Positions 10,181 through 20,431 of a stretch of DNA of 59,784 nt are shown piece by piece (position 1 is the stretch's first letter; every line of letters begins with the position of its first letter). A model generated the notes under the pieces. The model made no database searches and was not told the origin of the DNA. It saw nothing but the letters and a program-made list of their open reading frames with translations. This stretch comes from Chara braunii (taxonomy: Eukaryota; Streptophyta; Charophyceae; Charales; Characeae). The translations under genes and the position numbers were made by a program. The DNA lies in contig BFEA01000293.1 of NCBI GenBank assembly GCA_003427395.1, positions 588,856 to 648,639 on the forward strand, read 5' to 3'.

Positions 10181-10262
10181 TTTTTTTTTCTTTCGGGGAA
10201 CCATGCTCCAATCTATTTGTGGGGAGCAACACGTGCTGGGAACCGGGAAGGGTGATCAACTC
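10181..10262 (+). repeat. Repeat shared with 19.02 kb
   Basis: 'gctccaat...tgtggggagcaacacgtgctgggaaccggg' matches 'gctccaat...cgtgaggagcagctcgtgctgggaaccggg' at about 19035-19078. Both copies are preceded by a poly-T run, which suggests that the reverse strand carries a poly-A tail, as in a retroposon. Confidence 0.6.
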
Positions 10263-10491
10263 CACATTGTGTTCGTATGATTTGAAAAAAAGAAAAGAAC
10301 ATTTGAAAAAATAAGTGAATGGAACAAATTGTACCTGTACATTTTTCAGTGTGTGCACGGGATTGGCAAGAGCCCAAAACATATTTTCAGTCTTTGTGTG
10401 TGTGAAGTCGATTCACAAATTCCAGAAATACCTTTTCAGTCCGTGTGTAGGTGTGCAAGTGTGTGCATGACTGTGTTTTCCTTGTGTATGC

Positions 10492-10493
<2 letters not shown>

Positions 10494-10568
<75 letters not shown>

Positions 10569-10575
10569 ATTTTTG

Positions 10576-10613
<38 letters not shown>
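10494..10613 (+). repeat. Duplicated GA microsatellite near a splice acceptor
   Basis: (GA)n runs at about 10494-10566 and 10578-10613, separated by 'gctatttttgagc' and followed by the same 'gagctatttttgagc'. The array ends about 40 bp before the acceptor of the first TKI1-like exon, in the position where a branch point and pyrimidine tract would be expected. Confidence 0.85.
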
Positions 10614-10615
<2 letters not shown>

Positions 10616-10655
10616 ATTTTTGAGCTGTTGGGTGGACTTGTGTTCTGGTCTACAG

Positions 10656-10765
10656 GTGCGCCACTACTACTATAGAGTGATCAAGCGTATGAACAAGCTC
10701 TTGGGCCCTGGTTTAGTTTTGGATGCAAGGAACCCTCACGATGTGAATGCTGCAATGCTGCGATG
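10656..10765 (+). CDS. TKI1-like SANT/Myb protein, exon A (end of SANT domain)
   Basis: This 110-nt internal exon encodes 36 residues beginning VRHYYYRVIKRMNKLLGPGL and ending NAAMLR, plus the first two bases of a Trp codon. It is bounded by acceptor 'tctacag' and donor 'gatg|gtgaga' (phase 2). The start is the third helix of a SANT/Myb domain. The whole stretch closely resembles plant TSL-kinase interacting protein 1, a nuclear protein reported to bind the TOUSLED kinase. The preceding exons with the first SANT helices were not found between 1 and 10650 and probably lie outside the window. The Trp codon is completed by exon B 25.2 kb away. Family assignment is from memory of the Arabidopsis protein; the chromatin role is family knowledge. 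Confidence 0.8.
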
Positions 10766-11340
10766 GTGAGAACTGATATAACTTTAGAAGCTCAATGTGC
10801 ATCACCAACAATCATCACACCTGCTTGATGGATGAATCACTACAACACTATCTCATCATTTATTCACACCGATCAACCGAAGACAATTTCATGCTGCCAG
10901 CTGGACGCCTCCAACAGACATAATCCCTGTCAACAGCTTGTACAGTGCATTACCTGGAACATAGTCCTGGCTAGCTGCAAGCTTCTCAGTACCGTGAGAG
11001 ACACCATAAACTACAAGAGAGAAATAGAAAAGGATTGTTCTGTACTGGAGAGGGACCATTCCCTCGCCTGCACTCCCTATAAATTAGGTCACCATCGAAT
11101 GGAACGGACCACTTCGTCTTTGCAATTGATCCAACTCAATCGAATGAGATTGAACTGGCGCCGCTGCCACTTCGTGGCCTTGGACATGTAAGAGTCGTAC
11201 AAAACCTAATTGTCTCGGTATTTCTTACCGTGAAAACCAACCCAAGTTTGGCAAGAAGACTTTCCAGCCAAGTCTCATTAATTGATCATAAAGATATCGT
11301 GGAAATGCTGCACGAACCCAAATATATAAAAACAGAAAGC
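10766..11340 (+). other. Start of the 25.2-kb intron; no gene seen
   Basis: This begins with the donor gtgaga. The frame at 10832-11191 has no recognisable motif and an ordinary composition. The sequence is unique within the window. Confidence 0.5.
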
Positions 11341-11392
11341 CTTCGGCCTTTCTAAAGGTCTTCAGAGATGGTGGGGCGTTGTCTCGAGGTGG

Positions 11393-12175
11393 CTAACTGG
11401 GGAACCAGGGTGGGAATGGGACTGGAAAGCCATCATGCTGGATATCGACAGAGCAGAGAGGGGGAGGGGATCTTGCAGCAATGTGGCGCCATCTGATAGG
11501 AAGGCTGTGATGTGGGGGATTTGGAGCATTAGATGCACTGACTGATGGGAGGATGTCATGCTGACCAGTTTGGAAGTATATGAGAGGATAACAAACTTTG
11601 TACAGAGTTGTATCCAACTGGAAGGGCAGCTGGCACTGGAGAAAATCAATCCCTTGAAAGAGGAGGAAGCTAGAATAAAAGAACTTGAAACAGAATGGCT
11701 GATCAAACCAGCAAATAGGCTGATTGTGAAGATTGAAGGGGATGTTTCTAAGACACTGGGAGCCCACTTGGTCGTGGAAAACTGGACAGCAGTCTACGAT
11801 TCTTTCCCGATGAGACTTCCTCCTTAATTTGATCATCCCTTCCCTTCTGCAGGCCATTGGGTGGTGGACCTTGCTTGGTATGGATTGGAATGAAATGGAG
11901 AGGGAAGGGCTGGGGCATGAGTTCTCAGCTGAAACATTCTGCTTGCTTTTTACTGTTTTTCCAGGCAATCCGGATTGGATTGAAGATGCGAAAGTCGGTT
12001 CGTGTCTACAGGCACTATATCCCCTTGTGTCCCAGGGCAATCAATGGTGTCCTGTCTTTCCCATTTGGTTTGTTGTTTTATGGGATGCTGGGCACGATTC
12101 CGAGCAGATGCTGCTCCTCATGAATAGCCTGGGAGCAACATATCAAAAAAAGGGAAAGACAGGACAAGATTGATT
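11393..12175 (+). other. Unrecognised ORF region (11558-11827 strongest)
   Basis: The 89-codon plus-strand frame at 11558-11827 is charged and helix-prone in its first two thirds (QLEGQLALEKINPLKEEEARIKELETEW is interrupted by few breakers) and ends in a TAA. It could be a coiled-coil piece of a retrotransposon gag, but no signature confirms that. The longer minus-strand frame at 11393-12040 has a Phe/Ser/Pro-rich composition and looks like a shadow. Neither has a convincing start context or splice sites. Confidence 0.25.
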
Positions 12176-12199
12176 GCTCTGGGACACAAAGGGGATTGT

Positions 12200-12310
12200 A
12201 TTTCACTATGGCAGCATTGGTCTTAGGTTCCTGGCGATCTTGAGGTAGGGGGAGCCTGATCTTGATTTAGGCTATTTCACTATGGCAGTGTTGGTCTTAG
12301 GTTCCTCCTA
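12200..12310 (+). repeat. Short direct duplication
   Basis: 'tttcactatggcagcattggtcttaggttcct' at about 12200-12232 recurs as 'tttcactatggcagtgttggtcttaggttcct' at about 12274-12305. A second small duplication, 'ctggtcatccaagatcaaggactgtaa', occurs at about 12787 and 12825. Confidence 0.8.
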
Positions 12311-13339
12311 ACCTCCCTACCTACATTGCGACCGTATGACACCTAGTCTGCCCCAAATTAATGATTTGCAGGCTGACTTGGCCTTTTGTCTCTGCCTAGC
12401 ATCCCCGACTCTCCATGAATACTCATCGGTTTTCATACACAAGTACCGCCCCTAGGCCGTTCAGCCCACGACCTGTAGCCCACGACCTGTAGAGCAATGG
12501 ATGAACAGTGTCTTTGGGCCCCAAATTTATTTGGGAGGCCCGAACTTTTTGGCAATATAGAGGCCAGTACTAGTACTGTGTTGATTTTTCCAACGGCCGA
12601 TACCAGTCACTTTTCAGCTTGACAAAAAACATATCTTGGTTCGTCAATTTAGCTTTGGATGGACTGGTGGTTTAAAGTAGTCCGAGGTAGTAGTTTACCT
12701 TTGATCTCCTGAAAGGCGGGTGGTAGGGAGAATGGGAGTAGGGGAGGCCCAAAGACCTGTTATCAATACTAAATCTGGTCCCTTGGTCATCCAAGATCAA
12801 GGACTGTAACTTGTGCACTGGTGCTGGTCATCCGAGATCAAGGACTGTAATCCAGCTCAAAAGTAAACACTTGTGCACTAGTGCATAAGTGCTTTTGGCA
12901 ATTTGATGCAATCCAAGGTAGTACCATACCTCAAATTGAATGTAAGTAGATACACTGGGTGAGGCCAAGGAGCAGTTTTTTCCCATGGTGACTCTCCTAC
13001 CTCACCCATAAATGTTACCAGGCAGCTTGGGAATTGGCTGAAGCCAGTTCTCAAAATATAAACTAGTATAAAGGCAATAAATGCCGGCCGCGCAATGACA
13101 CTTGCTGCATACCTGCCTTTGGTAAGCCGTTATGATTCCAGAAGTGCTCTTGCACTACATAGCGCTTGGGGGAGTCGAGGGCTGTACTTTGGAGGAGAGA
13201 GAGAGTTCTAGCTGTTGTAGTCTATTCGAAGGTCAGGGAGAAGTGCTGTTGTAGGGGCAGGTGTCTCCTTCACCTTGGGTGCGGTGAAAGGTGTCCATAG
13301 CTTTGGGAAAGACTCTGGGTTTTGTTACATGCTGCGCCT
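12311..13339. other. No recognisable gene
   Basis: Intronic sequence with only the small duplication near 12787-12850. No open frame with domain features, RNA gene or transposon signature was seen. Confidence 0.5.
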
Positions 13340-13560
13340 GCAACAGGCTGCATGGGCCATTTTCAGGCCCGTGTCGTTTTCAGCCTGAAAGCCTGAAAAC
13401 AAGAGCCTACAGGCCCTGTGTCGTTTCAGCCTAAAACAGGGCCTTTCGGGCCCTGAGTCTTTTCAGCCTGAAACTGAGGGCCATTTTCAGGCTGTCATAC
13501 GATCGACCTGCCCTGAAACCCAGGCACCAGACCAGGGTTTTAGCTCAGGCCATTTTTGGC
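13340..13560 (+). repeat. Short tandem repeats with palindromic core
   Basis: Units containing 'ttttcagcctgaaa' and 'ggccattttcaggc' recur about every 50-60 bp (near 13357, 13377, 13422, 13460, 13483). The core tttcag(g/c)ctgaaa is nearly self-complementary, so both strands carry the same word and hairpins are possible. A TATA-like 'ctatataag' lies just downstream at about 13651, which could mark an LTR promoter. Confidence 0.55.
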
Positions 13561-14058
13561 CTATTTTCAAGACAATCTTTGTCTGAGCTTCAACCCCAGG
13601 GTCTGGCACGTTTTGGCATTGGCAAGATCAGCCTCCTGGACGGGTCAGCACTATATAAGACTGGCCCGCCCTGCAGGCTGCAGGTAGTTCATAGGGACTT
13701 CCCAGGCACTTCACGTGCAGTTGAGGAGGCAGGAGGTAGCCTTCAGGATTCGGCAGCAGCACTCTGGAGGAGCGCTGCAGGAGTAGTGGTAGCGCTAGCA
13801 GTAGTCTTCAGCGCTGGGCACTAGTAGCAGCTAGAGTAGTACTGGAGAGAGAGAGAGAGATTGGGCAGAGGCCAGGGATACTTACCTGCAGCGCCATAGC
13901 TCCAGCTTCATCTTCGAGGTACCTGCAGCACAGCGCCAACTTCACAGGCCAGTTCCTGGCACGTGAGAGAAAGAGAGAGAGTTCTTCTTCTTCCTCTTCT
14001 CAGTCCACCATCTCCCTCTCACCCTCTCGCTATCTGACTTCACTGCGTCAGCAGACTA
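13561..14058 (+). other. Possible LTR-type promoter region
   Basis: 'gcactatataagactgg' (about 13648) is TATA-like. It is followed by GC-rich sequence with 'cagcgccatagc' (about 13888), a phrase also present in the LTRs of the 20-28-kb element. That suggests a distant LTR relative. No terminal TG/CA pair or partner copy was identified. Confidence 0.25.
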
Positions 14059-14064
14059 CGCGCG

Positions 14065-14116
<52 letters not shown>
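14059..14116 (+). repeat. Compound (CG)n(AG)n microsatellite
   Basis: About 11 CG units followed by about 18 AG units. Alternating CG tracts can adopt left-handed DNA under torsion. The tract interrupts an otherwise unique intron sequence. Confidence 0.95.
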
Positions 14117-14121
<5 letters not shown>

Positions 14122-14739
14122 TGACATTGCATCCAGACTTGACATTGGGCTTCAGACATTTTGACGAGGGACTATTTGGGACTTGTAACAAATACTTGGT
14201 GTTGACGACATTCCCATCTCCCCCTTCCTCTTCGTCTGATCCCCTCCTCTTCGTCTGTGTATGATCTGGACCTGGCGCACTCTTCCTGTGTGTAGCGCCA
14301 GGCCCCTTCACACCTCGTGATGTGGATGATGTATGTTTGGTCTGTAATGCGACATTGATTGGGCTAGTCATTGGTTTCCTAGCATTCTGCTGTGCTGTCT
14401 TGCACTACGTGAGAGAGGTCAGTCCTGGTCAGGTCAGGACTTGTATCCAAGTCTTCCACTGCGCTATAAAGCACCATTCTTGTATGTATCAGAATGCACA
14501 CTGCTGGTTGAGATTCTACTTGCACTGCATTGTCCATTCAGTCCTTTTTATCACATTGCAGATCCTTGGTTATATATGTACATCGCCCAACTGGGCATGT
14601 AACAGTTTCCTAAGGTATCTCCTGCTTCACTTCATAGGATGGATCTTCGAGCATGATGAAGGATGAAGTTAAAGGAAAGTTGAAAAAGTGCTGTTCTAGG
14701 ACGAGAGGGGCTAATTTGGCTTGGAGGAAAGGTCCTAAT
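14117..14739. other. No recognisable gene
   Basis: The plus-strand frame at 14322-14666 contains hydrophobic runs but no recognised family, and the minus-strand frame at 14048-14371 is mostly microsatellite. I see no reason to call either a gene. Confidence 0.45.
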
Positions 14740-15010
14740 GTGGCTTGGAGGTCCTGCCTACTCCGGAGTGTCCTAGGAGGGCCTGATCTTCTTTGAGGTA
14801 GCCTAGGAAGAGCTGCTATAGCTCGGATCTACCTAGAAGGGTCCGGCCTGCTCCAAAATGTCCTAGCAGGGCCTGATATTTTATGAGGCTGGAGCTTCGA
14901 TAGCTAGGAACCGCCTAGTAAGGGTCCTGCCTACCTCCGAGTGCCCTAGGAGGGCCTGACCTTCCTTGAGGGTGCCTAGGGAGAGATGGCATTACTTGGA
15001 TTGCCCAAGG
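14740..15010 (+). repeat. Degenerate tandem repeat, about 88-bp unit
   Basis: Three diverged copies of 'ggtcctgcctactccgagtgtcctaggagggcctgat' begin near 14748, 14839 and 14925. Each is followed by 'ttgaggt.gcctagga..agctg' variants. Divergence between copies suggests an old minisatellite. Confidence 0.65.
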
Positions 15011-15381
15011 AGGGCTGCTTCTACAATTTGAAACTAAGGGAGACCTCCACATCTCGGGTTATCAAAGAAGCGGAAAGACATCTGGGGACTACTAGGAGGA
15101 GGGTAGAGCCCCATTTGAGAATCCGTCATCTTTTTCTTCTTCTCGTTCTTCATTTGTTCTTCCTGGTTTGTTCCCTTGGATTCTGTTCTGTTTGTTCAAC
15201 TAGTCATTCCTGGTCGTGATTTGATGATCTTTCTTCATCTTTGTCGTCATCTTGTTCCCTATCTTGTTCTCCACCTTTTTCCTCCTTGACCGTTTTGGCT
15301 TTCAGAAATATAGCTTAGGGAGGGAAAAGTGAGCTGTGGTGATACTGGCTTGTCAATTTCCAGTTCTATTTGTGCAACTAA

Positions 15382-16275
15382 TTGGTCTACACCAGATTGC
15401 CTTGCCAACTTCTGGTGCTACTTCATGCAAGTACTTGGTGTGGACTAGATTGCTCTGTCAATTTCCAGTTCTACTTGGTGCATCTTATTTGTGTAGAGTC
15501 GGTAGATTAGATTGCTTTGTCAAATTTCAGGCTCTGTCTTGTTACTTCTCTCTTGGTGTTTAGTGTGGTAGAAATTGCACTGTCAGTTTGGCCCCTTTGT
15601 CTCCATATCCACCTCTTCCCCACCTCCATCACTGCATTTCCCCTCCCTCCTCCGTCATCAACGCCATCTTCACCTCAATAGCCACTTTATCACCAACTCC
15701 ATCTTCTTCTACTTGGTCTACACCAGATTGCCTTGTCAACTTCTGGTGCTACTTCATGCAAGCACTTGGTGTGGACTAGATTGCTCTGCCAATTTCCAGT
15801 TCTACTTGGTGCATCTTATTTGTGTAGAATCAGTAGATTAGATTGCTTTGTCAATTTTCCGGCTCTGTCTTGATACTTCTCTCTTGGTGTTTAGTGTGGT
15901 AGAAATTGCACTGTCAGTTTGCCCCCTTTGTCTCCATAGCGACCTCTTCCCCACCTCCATCTTCCACTGCACTTCCCCTCCCTCCTCGGTCATCAGCACC
16001 ATCTTCATCTCATTAGCCACTTCTTCACCAACTCCATCTTCTGCTGCACGGCCCCTCCCTCCATTGTCAACGTGTTCCTCGTCACCGCCATAGCCATTTC
16101 TTCACCATCCCACCTTCCGCTGCACTTCCCCCCCCCCTCCTCCATCATCAGCACCTTCATTTTCACCTCCGTAGCCAATTCTTCACCACTACCATCTTCC
16201 GTTGCACCTCCCCTTCCTCCCCCCTCTTCCCTCCATCATCAACACCTTCATCTTCACCTTCATAACCACTTCACT
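15382..16275 (+). repeat. 331-bp tandem duplication ending in a minisatellite
   Basis: A unit starting 'ttggtctacaccagattgcc' occurs at 15382 and again at 15713 (offset 331 bp) with only scattered differences over some 300 bp. Its right part contains a pyrimidine-rich unit of roughly 75 bp ('cttcacctccatagccacttcttcaccaactccatcttccgctgcacttcccctccctcc'). That unit is then repeated with variation three or four more times up to about 16270. Ser/Pro-rich reading frames here are by-products. Confidence 0.85.
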
Positions 16276-16344
16276 GTGAAATTCGCAGAGTTTCACAGCA
16301 ATCTCCTTTCCCACATCCTTCACTCTTTGGAAGATCTGAAGTAG
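16276..16344. other. Spacer between the minisatellite and an LTR-like repeat
   Basis: Short unique sequence; nothing recognised. Confidence 0.4.
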
Positions 16345-16545
16345 CTAAAAGGATTCACTCGTCAGTCCCGAGTCCCGTCCCAAATTTCCCAAGGTTTCCA
16401 GTCGGTGTACCACCGTCCAACTGGCATGCCCTGAGGGCAAAACGCTGTCTAAGGACCCAATAGGTAGGTAGGAGTCCACTAGGTTGGTAAAAGTCCGATA
16501 GGTCAAGTGCGGTACCATATAAAAGTTTGAGTTGAAAAGTAGCAG
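16345..16545 (+). repeat. LTR-like repeat, copy 1 (partner at 33.9 kb)
   Basis: From 'aaaggattcactcgtcagtcc' through 'aataggttggtaaaagtccgataggtcaagtgcggtaccatataaaag' this matches 33912-34100 in the same order. That region begins just after the end of the second chromovirus. The conserved end carries a TATA-like 'ccatataaaag'. The likely identity is a solo or truncated LTR of that element family. Confidence 0.5.
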
Positions 16546-17900
16546 CAGCATCCCGGAAAAGTTCACAGAGTTCTGGAACTGATAGACAATTGTGGCCGAC
16601 GGGCCAGGGAGCACCTCCAAAGGGAACCAAGGTTTGTGAGTTGCAGTGGATACAAAAGGCGGCTAGAGTGTTTGGAAACACATTCATGCATTCGGATGTT
16701 GTGGAGGCGTGCTGGTTGCTTGGGTGACTCTTCGGGTTCGACTTGCTTCAGTGCATGGGAGTAGACATTGGCACTAAGCACCGCAGCTAGGACCAGGGTC
16801 AACGAGGGAGAGAAAAAGGAAGTCGACGACATTGAGAGAGTGACGAGCTAGGGAGAAGATAAGAGCCAGAAGAAGAGATGAATAGTGCGACGGTGAGAGA
16901 GAAATGTACCTGTGTGGGGTGCGGGCGACCATAGTTGCCATGGGGTTGCAGTGGGATTGTTGCAAAAAATTGGGGAATTGTAATAGTAATTTCAAATTTC
17001 ATCTCATCTCTCTCTCGTTGTGTGGTGTGCCAGCTGCTGTGTGGCTTTGGCGAGCATGTGTGGATGAAAATTGAGTGTTAATTGAGTGGAACGATTGAAC
17101 TAGTATTCTAAGCCAACTGTCGGTGGTTTAGGAAAAGCAGCCGACGCTTGGAGAAGGCCGGCGGGGGTAAGTGTAGGTGAAGGCCGGGGAAGAAGTGGCC
17201 AGGAAGGTTGAAGAAGAACAGCGAGGAGAAGGAAGGCTTATCGAAGTTTCGTGGAGTGACGTCACGCGGCATCAAGTGGAGTGAAGTGCCTTTAACTGCA
17301 GCCTGTGTGTGTATGCATGCTCGTTTTGCTGGTTCTTTCCTTGGATGAAAGCTGCTGAGTCAACTTTTGCTGTCGTCAAGTAGGTTTGTGTTAGGAAAGG
17401 TGGTGCCTTCATCTTGCACTGATATATGTTGGAGGAAAGGCTCCCCCTGGTTCTTGGGGAGTGGATAGGGTTGCCTCCCTACTTGGGGGCTTGTGTGTAC
17501 GGAGTGTGGACCCTATCCCCGTCAGATAGAACCTTCTATACTCTATTCCAGTAAGGCGATCACAGATTAGCAACGATCCTAGCTACATCTTGAGGGTCTA
17601 GGGCAGATTGTGAGACACCGTCTGGCCACTATGTCTCCAACATGAAGATTTCCCTAGGACTTTGCTGGCTGTCCTGAAAATGTCGGTTGGCCAAGGTGGG
17701 TAGTTGAGCATATCCTATTAGTGCGACTTTTGAGTGTGTTGTAAATGTGGGGTAGCACTCAAGTCTGAATTGTGGGTTATGTTGTACGAGGGAAGTGAAA
17801 CGGAAGGCGAGTTCTTGACAAATATTGGCACTTTCCCAATGTGATGGATGATTATCCTCTTTATACCCTTCTTGCCTTCCCAGTCTTTTGGCGACCGCCA
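16546..17900. other. No recognisable gene
   Basis: Several overlapping short frames on the minus strand (16563-17002) and at 17629-17901 have no family signature. The region could hold more of the LTR-like repeat or a decayed internal sequence, but I cannot show it. Confidence 0.4.
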
Positions 17901-17959
17901 CTGTGCATGATATTCCCCTTAGGATTTTTTCAGATGTGCAGTATGAGCATTATTGAACT

Positions 17960-19000
17960 GAAGAGTGCGAAGCAGGTTCCACATCAAGGGGGTGAAGAGT
18001 TTGAGAAGTAGAAGATGGAAAAGGAAGAGAAGGAGACGAAGCAACAAAAGAAGGAGAAGAAGAAGGAAAAAGAAAAGGAAGAATCTGAGGATGACAAAGA
18101 AAAAGCGAGAGGAGGAGAAGAGAAAGGAAAGCAGTGTCTGGAGTTGAGCCCCTATCAAAGCAGGAGGCGGCGGAAGGGAAAGCTCTTCAGAGTTGTATAG
18201 AGAATTTGGAGGGGGAAGAAGCGAAGATTGAGGCTGCAGAGAGAAGGAGACATGGAGCTGAAGAAGCGGGAGATGGAGCAGAGAAAGAGGGTATGGAAAG
18301 GTGATGCAGCCTTTATCGATGCCTTAAGAGCACAAATGAAAGAAGAGAACACAACCTAACGTTACCTTACTGTCCCAATTAGCCCTCCACTCTTCCGAGG
18401 ACATAGTGAGACAATGATAGAACAGAATCAAATGATAGGATCTGATGTCAAAGAAGTGGAATAGCGTGCCCTCACAGATCTACACATTAGTTCACAACAC
18501 GTGCCACAACTAGAAGCATGACTTGGGGAAGAGGAAAGGAAGGGGTTAAGAAAGAGACCCTGATGGTGGAGATGGAGACGTAGATGATGGGGGTAGTCGA
18601 GGAGAAAGTCCAATGGGGAAGGGAGTGGTCCCAGGGACACGATGAAGGCGAAGTAGCCTCCTACTTGTCACGGCAAGAAAGAGAAGAATAGCAGACAGTG
18701 GGAAGCATCGGTCTTGACATACCTATATGCATAATAGAGAGACTGCTGAAGAGTTTGATGGCGGTGTCGTGCTTGGGAGTGGACACAATGAATTGGGCAA
18801 TTGCACAGGTGGAGGCTATAGGATGCGAAAGAGACATGGTAAGGTACTCTCAACAAAGAGATGTAGAAGGCTTTCTGAGGAGATTATTTGAACGGCTTGA
18901 AGATAAGAACAATGCTAGACAGACAAAGTATAACATTCTAAACATCGAACGTACACTGTGGAAGAGTGTCACTGCCCTGAAGCCAATGATGGATGACTAG
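17960..19000 (+). pseudogene. Ty3/gypsy gag remnant
   Basis: The first part (about 18015-18360) encodes a Lys/Glu-rich coiled-coil-like segment in shifting frames. The last part (18698-19000) contains FLRRLFERLEDKNNARQTKY followed by NILNIERTLWKSVTALK. This aligns residue for residue in spacing with FLGKIKERFLDKTTADKAFD...IGQRHWTSVEALS in the gag at 50.1-51.3 kb. It is therefore a decayed gag of the same broad family on the plus strand. No pol domains follow, because the sequence breaks at about 19010 into a poly-T repeat. Gag proteins form the particle that packages the element's RNA. Confidence 0.6.
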
Positions 19001-19017
19001 CGCCAGCTGAAGGATCT

Positions 19018-19095
19018 TTTTTTTTTATAACAATTGCTCCAATTTTTTCGTGAGGAGCAGCTCGTGCTGGGAACCGGGCCCAGCGTCCCATATAG
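19018..19095 (+). repeat. Repeat shared with 10.18 kb
   Basis: A poly-T run followed by 'gctccaattttttcgtgaggagc' variants and 'gtgctgggaaccggg', as at 10181-10262. It abuts the end of the gag remnant, so its insertion may have truncated that element. Confidence 0.6.
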
Positions 19096-19224
19096 AATTT
19101 TACAGAACGTATGAGATACCGGGGCCATTACCCGGCTTCAGCTGAGTATCTTTTTTTGAAGGAAAAACCAGAAACCAATGGAACAACCCTTCTCCCAATT
19201 CTGCTTCTCTTGAAATCCTTCTTC

Positions 19225-19830
19225 CCATTTCCCTACAAACCCCCTACTCTTCTTCATCTCCCGACGAGCAGACCTCCTCCACCGCATAGCTCGGGAGAGA
19301 AGAACAATAGACAACGACCTCACTGAATCCCGTAGCGATGAAAAACAGACTTCAACTCTTCCTCTTCCTTCAGAAAGCCGACCTCCTCCACCACATAGTT
19401 CGAAGAAGAAGAAAGAAATAGTTCACCCCATCGCAAAGTAGGCGCAGCACCCTAACCTCCCATCCCCTTAACCCCTTCCGGCAAAGACTCACAGCAGCTA
19501 AGCCACCATTCTCAACTGCAGCTGTGCCCTAATCCAATCCCGCCAGCTAGCCTTCCTCACCAGCAGGATGCAATATGAACAATCAAAAACGTTCCCCCTC
19601 CAATTCAGTACCACGCCTCTTCCGCAGGCAAGAAAAAGGACAACTGATCAGCTAAAAAACTGAACGAAGCCCACCCACACTCTTCCTACAGACCCCCTTA
19701 CTAACTGCATCTCGCGACAAGCCGACCTCCTCCACCCATAGTTGGCAAGATGAAGAAAAGTAATAGCAGACGACCCTCGTCTTCCCCTTGCGGCGAGCCA
19801 ACTTCCTCCACCACATATTTCGCAGGAGAA
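19225..19830 (+). repeat. Four dispersed copies of a short CT-rich unit
   Basis: 'gacctcctccaccgcatagctcg', 'gacctcctccaccacatagttcg', 'gacctcctccacccatagttgg' and 'aacttcctccaccacatatttcg' occur near 19269, 19380, 19723 and 19799. Each is preceded by 'cttc...cgagc' and followed by 'gaagaagaa'-like sequence. The spacing is irregular. No gene is visible. Confidence 0.6.
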
Positions 19831-20431
19831 AAACAAAAATAATCCACCAACTAAAACTTGCCAGCCCAACCCAAACCTCAGAGACTAATCAGAACCTTCA
19901 CCTGCCTGCCCTGAACCAAACTAACTCGTGAGAGGAAGATAATCCAAAAACTAGATCATTCTTCAGATCATACGTAGAACACTCGTCGAGTATAGCAATG
20001 GAATTCAAAGTTTCAATAACAAATCCAACAATTAGATTGTCTTGATAGCAGATTCAAGCAAAGTTAGAGCTACGACTCTGTGATTCTCCCAAAAAAGACA
20101 ATTCACGAATTTCCAACTAAGAATACGACTATGAATTTTGAATTCGAGTAATCATGCAATCGAAATTTAAAACTAGGCTAGAGCCACGATTACGAATCCA
20201 AGTTTTAGATATCAGAATTTGAATTCTGATTTATGGATATCAATATCAAGAAACTGAACCAAGAATTACAAAATAAGTAAAGTTGGGAAAAATTGATCGT
20301 AGCATGATCCAGATCATAGCTTAGGAGTACCACATTTGAAAATCAGACATTGAAATCTTTAGGTGATCAGAGTTGCAAATTACAGAACATAAAGAGCCAA
20401 AGACTCAGAATACGAATGCTGATTAGACTAA
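19831..20431. other. AT-rich flank of the chromovirus insertion
   Basis: Many short 'gaattc', 'aattcga' and 'tacgaat' words. This is the left target flank of the LTR element starting at 20432. No gene was seen. Confidence 0.5.

Noticed and set aside
11393-12040. 215-codon minus-strand frame
   Set aside because: It overlaps a more protein-like plus-strand frame. Its composition (Phe, Ser, Pro, His) looks random.
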